A stretch of 64,000 nt of DNA, taken from contig CACGKZ010000001.1 of assembly GCA_902573835.1 (NCBI GenBank), positions 1 to 64,000 of the forward strand, written 5' to 3'. The stretch is from an uncultured Pelagibacteraceae bacterium (GTDB lineage Bacteria > Pseudomonadota > Alphaproteobacteria > Pelagibacterales > Pelagibacteraceae). The position numbers and the translations under genes were made by a program. Positions 40,058-49,796 of the stretch are shown piece by piece. The number at the start of each line of letters is the position of its first letter. The stretch's first letter is position 1. The notes under the pieces were generated by a model, which did not search any database, was not told where the DNA came from, and worked only from the letters and a program-made list of their open reading frames with translations.

Positions 40058-41077
40058 ATGATAACTAACAAAATGGCTAAATTCATTATTAAATTAATTT
40101 TTTTCCTACAGTTATCGTTATTCACGAATTATTTAAATGCTTCGGAGCATTCTTTTAAAATTTGGTTAGAGCGTTTTAAAAAAGTAGCTATAAATGAAGG
40201 TGTGTCTGAAGAGACTTTAACTAATGTGCTTTCAAATGTTAAGTTTTTACCTAAAGTAATTGAATACGATAGATATCAGCCTGAGTTTTACGAAGATACT
40301 CATACATATATAAGTAAAAGAACAAATAATAAAAAAGTTAAAAAGGGTTTAATTTTATACTCTAAAGAAAAAAAACTAATTAACCAAATTGAAAATAAAT
40401 TTCTTGTAGAAAAGGAATTACTATTAGCATTAATGGGAATTGAAACAAATTTTGGAAAATATCTTGGTAAAATGGATATTATATCTTCATTGGCAACATT
40501 AAGTTTTGACCAAAGGAGAAGTGCTTTTTTTACTGGGGAGTTATTAACTTTATTAAAACTTATTGATAAAAAAATAATTGATAAAGATATACTCTTTGGA
40601 TCGTGGGCAGGTGCTTTTGGAAATTTTCAATTTATGCCATCAACTATAAAAAACTATGCTATCGATTATAATAATAATTCAAATATTGAATTGAAGAAAA
40701 TCGAAGATTCTTTTGCATCAGCGGCAAATTATATAAACAAGATTGGCTGGAAGACTAACTCACCATGTTTTCTTAAAATAGAATTAAAAGAAGGTGTTCC
40801 AAAAAAATATCTAAATACGTCAGCAAGAAGTTTGAAAAATAAAAAAAAAGTTAAACATTTAAAAAAATTTTTGAAAAGACCTGATGTTTATTCAGCATAT
40901 GACAATATGACAGCAGCAATAATTACTCCAGATAAAGATATTATTCCAGGTTCTAGTACGCTAAAACCTGCATATTTGGTTTTTAATAATTACGAATTAA
41001 TTTTAAAGTGGAATAGATCACTTAGATTTGCATTAGCTGTCTGCACATTAAAGGATAAATTTAAAAATGAAATATAA
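40058..41077 (+). CDS. Lytic murein transglycosylase, MltB type
   Basis: This ~339-residue exported enzyme cleaves peptidoglycan with formation of anhydro-muropeptides, the substrates of NagZ. I start at ATG 40058 because it opens a signal peptide (AKFIIKLIFFLQLSLFTNYLNA); the open frame upstream is only antisense tRNA-Ser. LALMGIETNFGKYLGKMD contains the catalytic Glu (E129), and GSWAGAFGNFQFMPSTIKNYAID is the MltB signature. The order with rlpA and a D-Ala carboxypeptidase makes a cell-wall operon. Confidence 0.9.
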   Translation: MITNKMAKFIIKLIFFLQLSLFTNYLNASEHSFKIWLERFKKVAINEGVSEETLTNVLSNVKFLPKVIEYDRYQPEFYEDTHTYISKRTNNKKVKKGLILYSKEKKLINQIENKFLVEKELLLALMGIETNFGKYLGKMDIISSLATLSFDQRRSAFFTGELLTLLKLIDKKIIDKDILFGSWAGAFGNFQFMPSTIKNYAIDYNNNSNIELKKIEDSFASAANYINKIGWKTNSPCFLKIELKEGVPKKYLNTSARSLKNKKKVKHLKKFLKRPDVYSAYDNMTAAIITPDKDIIPGSSTLKPAYLVFNNYELILKWNRSLRFALAVCTLKDKFKNEI

Positions 41078-41801
41078 TTATTTTTTTTTCCTACTATTTT
41101 TATTTTCTTGCACATCAGTCAGTGTAACCAAATATGAAAAGCCAGTCTTAAATTCACAAGGTTTCGCGTATATTTATTCCTTTGAAGATTATGAAAATAA
41201 ATTTATTAAAAAAAAGATTAATTCAGATGAATTAATAATTGCTCATAGTAAAGCAAAAAGAGGCGCTTTATTAAAGATTACAAACCCTAAAAATGGAAAA
41301 AATATAATATTAAAAAATTCTTTTAAATTAGATTATCCTGATTTTTATAAAATTCTAATTACTAAAGCAATTTCAAATCAAATCGGTTTAAATGAAAATT
41401 TTCCATATGTTGAAGTAGAGGAGTTAAAAAAAAATAAATCTTTTATAGCAAAAAAAGCTGAAACCCATGAAGAAGAAAAACAGCTTGATGTAAAAGCACC
41501 TGTTGAAAAAGTAAAAATAAATAATATTAGCAAAACAATAACTAAAACTTCTAATGAACAACCTAAATTTGTTATTATTTTAGGCAATTTTTATTCACAA
41601 GAGTCGGCTAAACTTTTAATTAAAAGGGTAAAAACTGAGTCATTATCATTAAGAAATAAGAAAATCTCTGTTGAGAAAAAAAATAAACACAATTTTGAGG
41701 TTTTTTTAGGTCCATATAAGACTATAAAAACGATTAAAAATGATTACATTGCTTTAAAACAGATAAATTTTGATGAGGTAGATATAAAAATATATGAATA
41801 A
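41067..41801 (+). CDS. rlpA: RlpA-like septal lipoprotein with SPOR domain
   Basis: This 244-residue protein has a signal ending in a lipobox-like LFSC (C15), then a shortened RlpA-type double-psi barrel (LIIAHSKAKRGALLKITNPKNGK), an Ala/Glu/Lys linker and a C-terminal SPOR domain (FVIILGNFYSQESAKLLIKRV ... FEVFLGPYKTI) that binds denuded glycan. In some bacteria RlpA is itself a lytic transglycosylase. The barrel here is divergent, so activity is uncertain. It overlaps its neighbours by 11 and 8 nt. Confidence 0.8.
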   Translation: MKYNYFFFLLFLFSCTSVSVTKYEKPVLNSQGFAYIYSFEDYENKFIKKKINSDELIIAHSKAKRGALLKITNPKNGKNIILKNSFKLDYPDFYKILITKAISNQIGLNENFPYVEVEELKKNKSFIAKKAETHEEEKQLDVKAPVEKVKINNISKTITKTSNEQPKFVIILGNFYSQESAKLLIKRVKTESLSLRNKKISVEKKNKHNFEVFLGPYKTIKTIKNDYIALKQINFDEVDIKIYE

Positions 41802-42945
41802 ATTTTTAATAAAAATTTTAACTTTATACTTTTTTCTAACAATAAATCTTAACTCAAATCCAAAGGTAGATGTTAAAACTGCTATTTTATTAGATTACGA
41901 TTCTAACGAAATAATTTTTGAGCTGGAACCTGATATGAGTATTTATCCTGCATCTATGACTAAAATCATGACTTCAATAATTGTTTTTGATTTACTAGAA
42001 CAAAAAAAACTTTCTTTAGATGATAAATTTTTAATTTCTGAAAAAGCTTGGAGATTATCTCAAAGTGGTTACTCATCGATGTTTTTGATGATAAATGATG
42101 AGGTTTCAGTAGAAAATCTTTTAAAAGGAATAATCATAGCATCTGGTAATGATGCTTGCATTGCAATAGCCGAAGGAATTGCCGGTACGGAGGAAAATTT
42201 TGCTGATATGATGAACGAGAAAGCTAGTGAGATTGGCATGACCAACACAAATTTTGCAAACTCATCTGGTATAAATCATCCTGATAATTATTCTACAGTT
42301 CGAGATATAGCTATCATGTCACAATATTTAATAAAAAATCATCCTGAATATTACGAACTTTTTAAAGAAAAAACATTTACTTGGGATAGAACAGGCGGCG
42401 ATCCAATTACTCAAGGTAACAGAAATCCATTATTATATAAAAGAGTTGGAGTAGATGGTATCAAAACGGGTTATCTAGCGGTAGAAAAATATTCATTGGC
42501 CAGCACAATGAAAAGAGATCAGCGAAGACTTATTGCTGTAGCAAGTGGTTTTCAAACAAAAAATTTAAGATCAAGTGGCTCTTTAAAAATATTAAGTTGG
42601 GGATTCAGAAATACTGACACATTTGAAATTTCTAGGAATAATAAAACAATATTTCCTATTAAAACTTGGCTTGGAAAAAAAACTGATATAGACGGGGTAA
42701 CAAAAGAAGATGTTTTTTTAACTCTTAAGAAAAAAGAGGCAAGAAACTTAAAAGTTTTTTTAAATTATAATGGCCCTATAAAAGCACCAATTACCAAAGA
42801 CCAACAAATAGCAAATATAGAAATATTTGTAAAAGACAATTTAATTAAAAAGGTTCCCGTTTATGCTGCTGAAAATGTAAATAAGGTAAATGTATTTAAA
42901 AGTTTATTTATGTCATTGAACTATTTGATTTGGGGAGATGTATAA
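41794..42945 (+). CDS. dacC: D-alanyl-D-alanine carboxypeptidase (PBP5/DacC family)
   Basis: This 383-residue penicillin-binding enzyme trims the terminal D-Ala of muropeptides. After a signal peptide come the catalytic tetrad S54-MT-K57 in PASMTKIMTS, the SGN motif in IIASGNDACIA, and the KTG motif in VDGIKTGYLAV. The C-terminal PBP5-type beta domain and a final hydrophobic stretch (amphipathic membrane anchor, FMSLNYLIWG) follow. It overlaps tmk by 8 nt. Confidence 0.93.
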   Translation: MNKFLIKILTLYFFLTINLNSNPKVDVKTAILLDYDSNEIIFELEPDMSIYPASMTKIMTSIIVFDLLEQKKLSLDDKFLISEKAWRLSQSGYSSMFLMINDEVSVENLLKGIIIASGNDACIAIAEGIAGTEENFADMMNEKASEIGMTNTNFANSSGINHPDNYSTVRDIAIMSQYLIKNHPEYYELFKEKTFTWDRTGGDPITQGNRNPLLYKRVGVDGIKTGYLAVEKYSLASTMKRDQRRLIAVASGFQTKNLRSSGSLKILSWGFRNTDTFEISRNNKTIFPIKTWLGKKTDIDGVTKEDVFLTLKKKEARNLKVFLNYNGPIKAPITKDQQIANIEIFVKDNLIKKVPVYAAENVNKVNVFKSLFMSLNYLIWGDV

Positions 42946-43582
42946 AAAGAGTTTTTTTATTGTTTTTGAAGGTATTGAGGGTAGTGGAAAATCTTATCAA
43001 GCTAGGATTTTATTTAAAAAATTAAAAAAATTAATTAATAATGTAATTCTAACTAGGGAACCAGGTGGTACTAAAAGTGCTGAAATAATTAGAAAAATAA
43101 TTCTTAAAGATTACTTTGAAAAGAACAAAAAAATAAAATTCGATAAATATACGGATACTTTATTATATCTTGCAGCGAGAAATGAGCATCTAAAAAATAA
43201 AATAATACCAGCTTTAAAAAATAAAAAAATTATAATTTGTGATAGATTTGTAGACTCAACATTAGCATATCAAGTTTACGGGAAAAGAGTGTCGTTAAAT
43301 TTTATAAATAATATTCACAAACAAATACTTGGTAAAATTAAACCAAACATAACATTTGTTTTGAAGGTCAAAAAGCAATCATTTTTAAGCAGATTAAAGA
43401 AAAGAAGGTCTAGAAATAGATATGATAATTTTCCTGCCAAATTTTATATTAAAGCTCAAAATGCTTTTTTGAAAATATCTAAAAATAAAAAAGATCATAT
43501 AATTTTAGAATCTTCAAAAAATACACCTGAACTTCAAAAAAAAATTTTTAAAATTATTAAAAAGAAAATAGGCTTAAAATGA
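42938..43582 (+). CDS. tmk: Thymidylate kinase
   Basis: This 214-residue kinase makes dTDP from dTMP. The P-loop is FEGIEGSGKSYQ (10-21), the DR(F/Y) motif is CDRFVDSTLAYQ, and the TREPGGT segment is present. tmk-holB-metG-tatD is a conserved alphaproteobacterial order, and the genes overlap by 4 nt. Confidence 0.94.
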   Translation: MYKKSFFIVFEGIEGSGKSYQARILFKKLKKLINNVILTREPGGTKSAEIIRKIILKDYFEKNKKIKFDKYTDTLLYLAARNEHLKNKIIPALKNKKIIICDRFVDSTLAYQVYGKRVSLNFINNIHKQILGKIKPNITFVLKVKKQSFLSRLKKRRSRNRYDNFPAKFYIKAQNAFLKISKNKKDHIILESSKNTPELQKKIFKIIKKKIGLK

Positions 43583-44469
43583 TTGAAAAAAGATTATATG
43601 GTCTAGAAAAATATTTATCAAATTTAATAGAATTATTTGATAATAATAAATTACCTAAAGTTATTATGTTAACTGGAAAAAAGGGGCAAGGAAAATTTAC
43701 TTTAGTAAATCATTTAATGAGTTATATTTTTGACAAAGAAAATTATGATTTAAAAGATAATAGCATTTTAAATGAAAATAAACTGCATAATATTAAAGAG
43801 AATTCTAATGGGAATATAATATATTTTAATTGCATTAAAAAAAATATAAAAATTGAGGAAATAAGAAATTTAAAATCAACATTACAGAAATCTTTAATAA
43901 ATAACTTTAATCGCTTTGTTATATTTGATGATGTTGAATATTTAAGTGGTAACTGTATAAATGCTCTTCTAAAAACAATTGAAGAACCTTCAATAACAAA
44001 TTATTTTATTTTAATTAATAACCAAAGACAAAATATTTTAGAAACTTTAAAGTCTAGATCAATTGAATTTGTATTCTTTTTAAATAACACTTTAAAGATT
44101 GACATTATAAAAAAGTTACTACTGGATCACAAAATAGAAGGTAAGATCGTTATAAAAGATTCAAAATTAACACCAGGAAATTATTTGAGGTATAACAAGA
44201 TACTTTCAGATGATAAAATTAACATCAATGATGATTTAATTTCAAATTTAAAAAAATTATTTAAGTTAAATAAACTTAAAAAAGATGAAGATTATTTAAG
44301 TTTCGCAATTTATTTAGTAGATCAGTATTATTTTAATATATCTAGAAATAGTACAAAAGTTGACAATATAAATAATAAAAGAATTAATATTATTAGAAAA
44401 ATACATGATTCAAGTAAATTTAATTTAAATCACACAAATTTGCTTGTAGAAATAGAAAACTATATTTAG
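43579..44469 (+). CDS. holB: DNA polymerase III subunit delta'
   Basis: This 296-residue AAA+ protein of the clamp loader is identified mainly by position (tmk-holB-metG) and by FVIFDDVEYLSGNCINALLKTIEEPSITNYFILI in pieces, the delta'-type Walker B/sensor region. It is strongly degenerate: the P-loop reads GKKGQGKF with Phe in place of Ser/Thr, and the four-cysteine zinc module that normally follows is absent. Delta' does not hydrolyse ATP, so it may still work as a structural stator. Confidence 0.82.
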   Translation: MIEKRLYGLEKYLSNLIELFDNNKLPKVIMLTGKKGQGKFTLVNHLMSYIFDKENYDLKDNSILNENKLHNIKENSNGNIIYFNCIKKNIKIEEIRNLKSTLQKSLINNFNRFVIFDDVEYLSGNCINALLKTIEEPSITNYFILINNQRQNILETLKSRSIEFVFFLNNTLKIDIIKKLLLDHKIEGKIVIKDSKLTPGNYLRYNKILSDDKININDDLISNLKKLFKLNKLKKDEDYLSFAIYLVDQYYFNISRNSTKVDNINNKRINIIRKIHDSSKFNLNHTNLLVEIENYI

Positions 44470-46004
44470 TGGATACAAAAAATTATTATATAACTACACC
44501 AATTTATTATCCGTCAGGCAAACCTCATATGGGCCATGCTTATTCAAGTATAGTTGCAGATGTTATTGCTCGCTATAAAAGACTAGAAGGATACAAAGTT
44601 TATTTTTTAACAGGTACTGATGAACATGGTTTAAAAATTCAGAGAGAAGCAGAAAAAAATAAAAAAGATACTCAAAAGTTTTGTGATGAATTATCTGAAA
44701 AATTTAAAGAATTAACAAAAATTTTAAATCTTTCAAACAATGATTTTATAAGGACTACTGAAAATAGACACCATAAGTCGGTTGAGGATTTATGGAATAA
44801 ACTAGTTCAATCTGGTGATATTTATTTAGATAAATATAAAGGTTGGTATTCAGTGTCTGACGAAGCTTATTACGATGATGATGAAATTGAGGAAAAAGAA
44901 GGTTTAAAAATATCAAAATTATCTGGGTCAAAAGTCGAGTGGGTAGAAGAGGAGTCATATTTTTTTAAGCTTTCTGCATGGAATAAAAAATTACTAGATG
45001 TTTACAAATCTAATCCTTCTTTCATTCTTCCAGTTGCAAGAAAAAACGAAGTTGTAAAATTTGTTGAGAAGGGACTTAAAGATTTGTCTGTAAGCAGAAC
45101 ATCTTTTTCGTGGGGCATACCAGTGCCTAAAAATAATAAACATATAATATATGTATGGTTAGATGCTCTAACCAACTATTTAAGTGCACTTAATTATCCA
45201 GACGTTTCCTCTGATTTATATAAAAAATATTGGCCTGCTGATTTACATATTATAGGTAAGGATATCTTAAGGTTTCATGCAATTTACTGGCCTGCATTTT
45301 TGATGGCTGCTAAATTACCTTTGCCTAAAAGAATATTTGGCCATGGATGGATACTTTCAGATGAAAAAAAAATGTCAAAATCACTTGGAAACATTCTTGA
45401 TCCATTAGACATAATTAAAAATTATGGGATTGATCAACTTAGATATTATTTAATCAAAGAAGTTTCGTTAGGAAATGATGGAAACGTATCGTTAGAAAAC
45501 CTAAAGAATTGTATTAATAACGATTTAGCAAATAATTATGGAAATTTATGCCAAAGAGTTTTTGCTTTTTTAAAAAAAAATTGTAACAATAAAATTCCAA
45601 AAAATACCTCCTTAACAAATGAAGGAAAGCTATTAACTAATAAACTAAAAAAAGATATAAAAAAGTTAAATGAATTTATTAATGAACAAGATTTAAACAA
45701 CTATATAAAACAGGTTATAGAATACTCTTTTGACTCCAATAAATATTTTAACGACTCTGAGCCTTGGTCACTCAAAAAAACCGATGTTAAAAAAATGAAT
45801 TCTATTTTATATTCAATTGTTGAACAAATTAAAAACATAAGTATTCTTTTATTACCCATAATGCCAATAAGCGCTAACAAAATTCTTGATATAATAAATG
45901 TAAAAAAAGAACATAGAAATATAGGCGAAATAGATAATAACAAATCCTTAAATCATGATAAAGAGTTAGGAAATATTGAAATTTTATTTAAAAAGGTAGA
46001 ATAA
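44469..46004 (+). CDS. metG: Methionyl-tRNA synthetase
   Basis: This 511-residue class I enzyme starts at GTG 44469, overlapping the holB stop. TTPIYYPSGKPHMGHAY carries the HIGH box (20-23), and the KMSKS loop (KKMSKSLGN) is at 301-305. The connective domain SDEAYYDDDEIEE lacks zinc cysteines, the short, zinc-free form. No C-terminal tRNA-binding EMAP domain is present. It ends directly at the tatD start. Confidence 0.95.
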   Translation: MDTKNYYITTPIYYPSGKPHMGHAYSSIVADVIARYKRLEGYKVYFLTGTDEHGLKIQREAEKNKKDTQKFCDELSEKFKELTKILNLSNNDFIRTTENRHHKSVEDLWNKLVQSGDIYLDKYKGWYSVSDEAYYDDDEIEEKEGLKISKLSGSKVEWVEEESYFFKLSAWNKKLLDVYKSNPSFILPVARKNEVVKFVEKGLKDLSVSRTSFSWGIPVPKNNKHIIYVWLDALTNYLSALNYPDVSSDLYKKYWPADLHIIGKDILRFHAIYWPAFLMAAKLPLPKRIFGHGWILSDEKKMSKSLGNILDPLDIIKNYGIDQLRYYLIKEVSLGNDGNVSLENLKNCINNDLANNYGNLCQRVFAFLKKNCNNKIPKNTSLTNEGKLLTNKLKKDIKKLNEFINEQDLNNYIKQVIEYSFDSNKYFNDSEPWSLKKTDVKKMNSILYSIVEQIKNISILLLPIMPISANKILDIINVKKEHRNIGEIDNNKSLNHDKELGNIEILFKKVE

Positions 46005-46780
46005 TGATTATAGACTCACATTGTCATCTTGATTATGAGCCCATGTTTTCAAACTTGGATAGTGTAATTAAAAGGGCGGATCAATCTAATGTTAAAATTA
46101 TGTTAACTATATCTGTTGCTGACAAAAAGTATAATAATATTATAGAAATCACGAATAAGTATACAAACGTTTATGGTACTTACGGGATTCACCCACATGA
46201 GGCCAAAAATCATAGCAAAATTAACAAAGACATAATTATAGAAAGATTAAATATTAGTAAGAAAATAATTGGAATAGGAGAAACTGGTTTAGATTTTTAT
46301 TATAATCATTCTGACAAAGATGAGCAAATAAGATTATTTGAAGAACATATTAAAGCTTCTATTTCAAGTAAACTACCACTCATAATTCATTCAAGGGATG
46401 CAGAGGATCTTACCTACGATATTTTATCAAAATATTCAAAAAAAGATAAGTTGAAGATTTTGATGCACTGTTTTACTGGAACAAAAAAGTTTGCAGATAA
46501 ACTTCTAGGATTAGATGCTTTTTTTTCGGCTAGTGGCATTATAACATTTAAAAAGTCCAATGATCTTAAAGAAACATTCAAGTCAATACCCCTTAATAAA
46601 ATATTAATTGAAACAGATTCTCCGTATTTATCTCCTGAACCTTTAAGAGGAAAATCAAATGAGCCATCAAATGTTGTTCTAACCGCTAAATATCTCTCAA
46701 ACTTGAAAGAAATTGAATTTGATGATCTTTGTGAAGGTACAACAAATAATTTTTTTAAACTTTTTGGAAAGTTAATTTGA
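46004..46780 (+). CDS. tatD: TatD-family metal-dependent DNase
   Basis: This 258-residue TIM-barrel hydrolase has IDSHCHLDYEP (metal HxH), IGETGLDFYYNHSD (Glu ligand), LIIHSRDAEDLT, LMHCFTGT and ETDSPYLSPEPLRGKSNEPSNV, all TatD hallmarks. It is a 3'-5' exonuclease or D-amino-acyl quality-control enzyme by family. It follows metG as in other alphaproteobacteria, and the TTGA overlap provides a TTG start for the next gene. Confidence 0.93.
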   Translation: MIIDSHCHLDYEPMFSNLDSVIKRADQSNVKIMLTISVADKKYNNIIEITNKYTNVYGTYGIHPHEAKNHSKINKDIIIERLNISKKIIGIGETGLDFYYNHSDKDEQIRLFEEHIKASISSKLPLIIHSRDAEDLTYDILSKYSKKDKLKILMHCFTGTKKFADKLLGLDAFFSASGIITFKKSNDLKETFKSIPLNKILIETDSPYLSPEPLRGKSNEPSNVVLTAKYLSNLKEIEFDDLCEGTTNNFFKLFGKLI

Positions 46781-47547
46781 AAAATAAGTTTACAATCTTG
46801 GGCTGTGGAAGCTCTTTGGGCGCTCCTTGGATTACAAATTATTGGGGTAAATTAAACAAAAAAAATAAAAAAAACATAAGAACTAGATGTTGTGCCCATA
46901 TTCAGTATCAAGATATTTCAATTCTTATCGATACATCTCCAGATATAAAAGAGCAAATTAAAAGAAATAATATAAAAAATATTGATGCTGTTATTTATAC
47001 ACATGAACACGCTGATCAAACTGTAGGAATATTTGAGTTAAGGCCTTTCTTTTGGAAAAATAAAAAAAAAATTCCTGTATACGGAAGTAAACGAACAACA
47101 AAATTGCTAAAACAGAAATACACATTCTGCTTTTCTCCAAGATCTGGATATAAACCAATAATGAGTGCTAACACTTTTAATGATCAATTTACTATAAAAA
47201 AAAATGATAAATTGTTAAAAATACAGGCTATAGAATTACAGCATGGGATGATAAAAGCAAATGGCTTTGTTTTTAACAAAATTGCTTATCTAAGTGATTG
47301 CAACAAGATACCTCATAAATCTTTTAACCAATTAAAAAATTTAAATTATCTTATTATAGATTGTTTAAGAAAAAATCCACATCCATCACATTTTCATTTT
47401 GATAAAACAATTGAAATTGCAAAAAAACTTGCTCCCAAAAAAACAATTCTTACCAATTTACATGTTGATCTCGATTATCAAAGCTTAAGGAAAAAGTTAC
47501 CAAAAAATATTATTCCAGCATTCGACGGATTATCTTTTAACTTTTAA
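46777..47547 (+). CDS. MBL-fold metallohydrolase (PhnP-like phosphodiesterase family)
   Basis: This 256-residue protein starts at TTG 46777. GCGSSLGAPW near the start and LIDTSPDIKEQI, then THEHADQT, place it in the PhnP-like/beta-lactamase-fold group that usually follows tatD. The canonical HxHxDH motif reads HEHADQ here, with Gln in the last position; I believe this is tolerated in the alphaproteobacterial group. Later metal ligands appear as ELQHGM and LSDCNKI. Predicted phosphodiesterase; substrate unknown. Confidence 0.82.
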   Translation: MKNKFTILGCGSSLGAPWITNYWGKLNKKNKKNIRTRCCAHIQYQDISILIDTSPDIKEQIKRNNIKNIDAVIYTHEHADQTVGIFELRPFFWKNKKKIPVYGSKRTTKLLKQKYTFCFSPRSGYKPIMSANTFNDQFTIKKNDKLLKIQAIELQHGMIKANGFVFNKIAYLSDCNKIPHKSFNQLKNLNYLIIDCLRKNPHPSHFHFDKTIEIAKKLAPKKTILTNLHVDLDYQSLRKKLPKNIIPAFDGLSFNF

Positions 47548-48079
47548 TTTCTTTACTGATTGCGTTTATAAATTTTTTTGAGGTAGGTTTGGTAAAGGAT
47601 GCAAAAGTATCGGCTATTTTACCATCTTTTCCAATAATAATTTTGTGAAAATTCCATTTTGGTATGGCTGCTATACCGTAATTTTTTTTAGCCCATTTAA
47701 AGAAATCATGGGCATTATTTCCAATAACATCTACTTTTTCAGACATCGGAAAAGTTATACCAAAGTTAGTCTCACAAAATTTTTTAATTTCAGCATTATT
47801 TTTTGGTTCTTGCTTAAAATTATTTGTAGGGACACCTATTACTACAAGCTCTTTTTTATATTCTATGTATAATTTTTGTAGATCATTATATTGAGGTGTA
47901 TAACCACATCTACTAGCAACATTGACTACGACAATTACTTTATTATCATAATCCTTCAAATTAATTTGATTTCCATCTAATCCTTTAAAGTTAAAATCAT
48001 ACGCTAGCTTATGATAGTCAGCAGATAAATTAGAAAAAAAACTAAAGAACATAATAGCAAATATTATTTTTTTAATCAT
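47537..48079 (-). CDS. Glutathione peroxidase family protein, exported
   Basis: This 180-residue thiol peroxidase has a signal peptide (about 1-20, ending LSA) that predicts a periplasmic location. The GPx motif VVNVASRCGYTPQYNDLQ carries the peroxidatic cysteine C58 in place of selenocysteine, and KWNFHKIIIGKDGKI is the conserved Trp-Asn segment. It lies 1 nt after the SufU-like gene in the nhaA-sufU-gpx run and converges with the MBL gene by 11 nt. Confidence 0.92.
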   Translation of the reverse strand: MIKKIIFAIMFFSFFSNLSADYHKLAYDFNFKGLDGNQINLKDYDNKVIVVVNVASRCGYTPQYNDLQKLYIEYKKELVVIGVPTNNFKQEPKNNAEIKKFCETNFGITFPMSEKVDVIGNNAHDFFKWAKKNYGIAAIPKWNFHKIIIGKDGKIADTFASFTKPTSKKFINAISKEIKS

Positions 48080-48080
48080 A

Positions 48081-48467
48081 TCACTTAATTGCTTTGTAAA
48101 ATGCTTTAAAAGGTAAAAGTATACAATCTTTCCTATTCATATATTTATCTTTCAACAAATAAGTTAAATTATTAAATTTTTTTGGTACTTTTTTACTTAA
48201 ATTTAAATATTTACTTAAATTTTTTTTTAAATCACCTAAATTAGTATTTTTTGCTATATTTGCCAATGTACTCGCAGAAGCTTGACAAAAAATACATGCT
48301 TCAGTTTCATATCTCAATTCTTGAATAGTATTTTTTTTTAATGAAATTTCTATGGATATTTTGTCGCCGCAAATTGAATTCTTGAGATTAGTTTTATAGG
48401 TATAGTTGTTCTTTAAACCATAAAATTTAGTATTAGATGCGATTTTCAATAATCTTTTGTCGATCAT
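48081..48467 (-). CDS. sufU: SufU/IscU-like iron-sulfur scaffold protein
   Basis: This 128-residue protein has ligand cysteines C33 in SICGDKIS, C58 and C61 in EACIFCQASAST, and C115 in RKDCILLPF. The CGD motif, the C-x2-CQASAS segment and the R-x-C-x-LPF end match SufU/NifU-N proteins. It may act as scaffold or as sulfur acceptor. Why it is coupled to nhaA (4-nt overlap) is unclear; erpA is 32 kb away. Confidence 0.82.
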   Translation of the reverse strand: MIDKRLLKIASNTKFYGLKNNYTYKTNLKNSICGDKISIEISLKKNTIQELRYETEACIFCQASASTLANIAKNTNLGDLKKNLSKYLNLSKKVPKKFNNLTYLLKDKYMNRKDCILLPFKAFYKAIK

Positions 48468-49636
48468 TTTCTACTAGCGAATAATAATAAGAAGTAACCA
48501 CATAAAGTGGACAATAATGAACCTGTAAGCACACCAATCTTTACTCCGTCACTAAATTCTAAGTTGTTTGCAAAGGCAAGATTGCCCACAAATAAACTCA
48601 TAGTAAAACCGATACCCGTTAATATTGAGACCGCATAAAGTGACATCCAGTTCGAGTTATTCGGTTTATCTGCAAACTTAAAGTAGATGGACAAATAGGA
48701 AAATAGAAATACTCCGATTTGTTTTCCAAAAAATAATCCGCAAACTATTCCTAAAGGTACTGGATTTAACAATGTTGCAAAAGATAATCCCTCTAAAGAA
48801 ACTCCTGCGTTTGCAAAGGCAAATATTGGCATAATTCCAAATGCTACGTAAGGGGAGATAGCATGTTCTAGCTTTAATAATAAGGAGTTTTTCTCTTTTT
48901 TAGTATCGTGAGGAATAGTTAAAGCTAATAAAACTCCCGCAATCGTCGCATGAATTCCTGATTGGTGTGTAAATTCCCACAAAAATATTCCAACTATTAA
49001 ATAAGGAATAAATGATCTTACATTTAGTCTATTTAGAATTATTAATAACAGCATCGCAACAGCCATTAGTATTAAGTAAGTTGTTTGTATATTACCTGAA
49101 TAAAAGAAAGCTATTATTATTATTGCTCCAAGATCATCAATAATTGCTAAAGCAGTTAGAAAAACTTTTAAAGATATAGGAACTCTTTTTCCAAGTAATG
49201 ATAATACACCTAATGAAAAGGCGATATCAGTTGCTGAAGGTATTGCCCAACCGTTAAGTCTTGTGCTGTCATCAATATTAATTATTATATAAATAGCAGC
49301 TGGAACCACCATTCCACCAACAGCCCCAATAATTGGCAGCATTGCCTGTTTTGGATTTGAAAGTTCACCTTTAACAAGTTCTCTTTTAATTTCTAAGGAC
49401 ACTAAGAAAAAAAAGATAGCCATCAAAACATCGTTAATCCAATGAAGAACACTTAGTTTTAATCCAAAATCTTCAGTTCCAAGTGTAAAATAACTTTCTA
49501 ATATTTTAAAATAATTTTCACCTAAACTACTATTACTAACAAATAAAGCTATCACCGCTGCAAAGAGTAAAACCAAACCTGATGCTGACTCTAGTTTAAA
49601 GAAATATTTAAAAGGTTTTGAAATATATTGGATCAT
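48464..49636 (-). CDS. nhaA: Na+/H+ antiporter NhaA
   Basis: This 390-residue transporter with about 12 helices exchanges sodium for protons. Hallmarks are LHWINDVLMAIFFFLVSLEIKREL, WAIPSATDIAFSLGVLSLLGKRVP (the AT-D-AF unwound helix), FLTALAIIDDLGAIIIIA with the DD ion-binding aspartates, and GIMPIFAFANAGVSL. Sodium extrusion fits a marine cell. Full length. Confidence 0.96.
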   Translation of the reverse strand: MIQYISKPFKYFFKLESASGLVLLFAAVIALFVSNSSLGENYFKILESYFTLGTEDFGLKLSVLHWINDVLMAIFFFLVSLEIKRELVKGELSNPKQAMLPIIGAVGGMVVPAAIYIIINIDDSTRLNGWAIPSATDIAFSLGVLSLLGKRVPISLKVFLTALAIIDDLGAIIIIAFFYSGNIQTTYLILMAVAMLLLIILNRLNVRSFIPYLIVGIFLWEFTHQSGIHATIAGVLLALTIPHDTKKEKNSLLLKLEHAISPYVAFGIMPIFAFANAGVSLEGLSFATLLNPVPLGIVCGLFFGKQIGVFLFSYLSIYFKFADKPNNSNWMSLYAVSILTGIGFTMSLFVGNLAFANNLEFSDGVKIGVLTGSLLSTLCGYFLLLFASRK

Positions 49637-49712
49637 TTAGTTATTTCTTACTAATATAACAAAAATCTTTCAATTGCCAAAAAGTCATATATAACCTATA
49701 TAAATAGACTTT

Positions 49713-49789
<77 letters not shown>

Positions 49790-49796
49790 AAATCAT

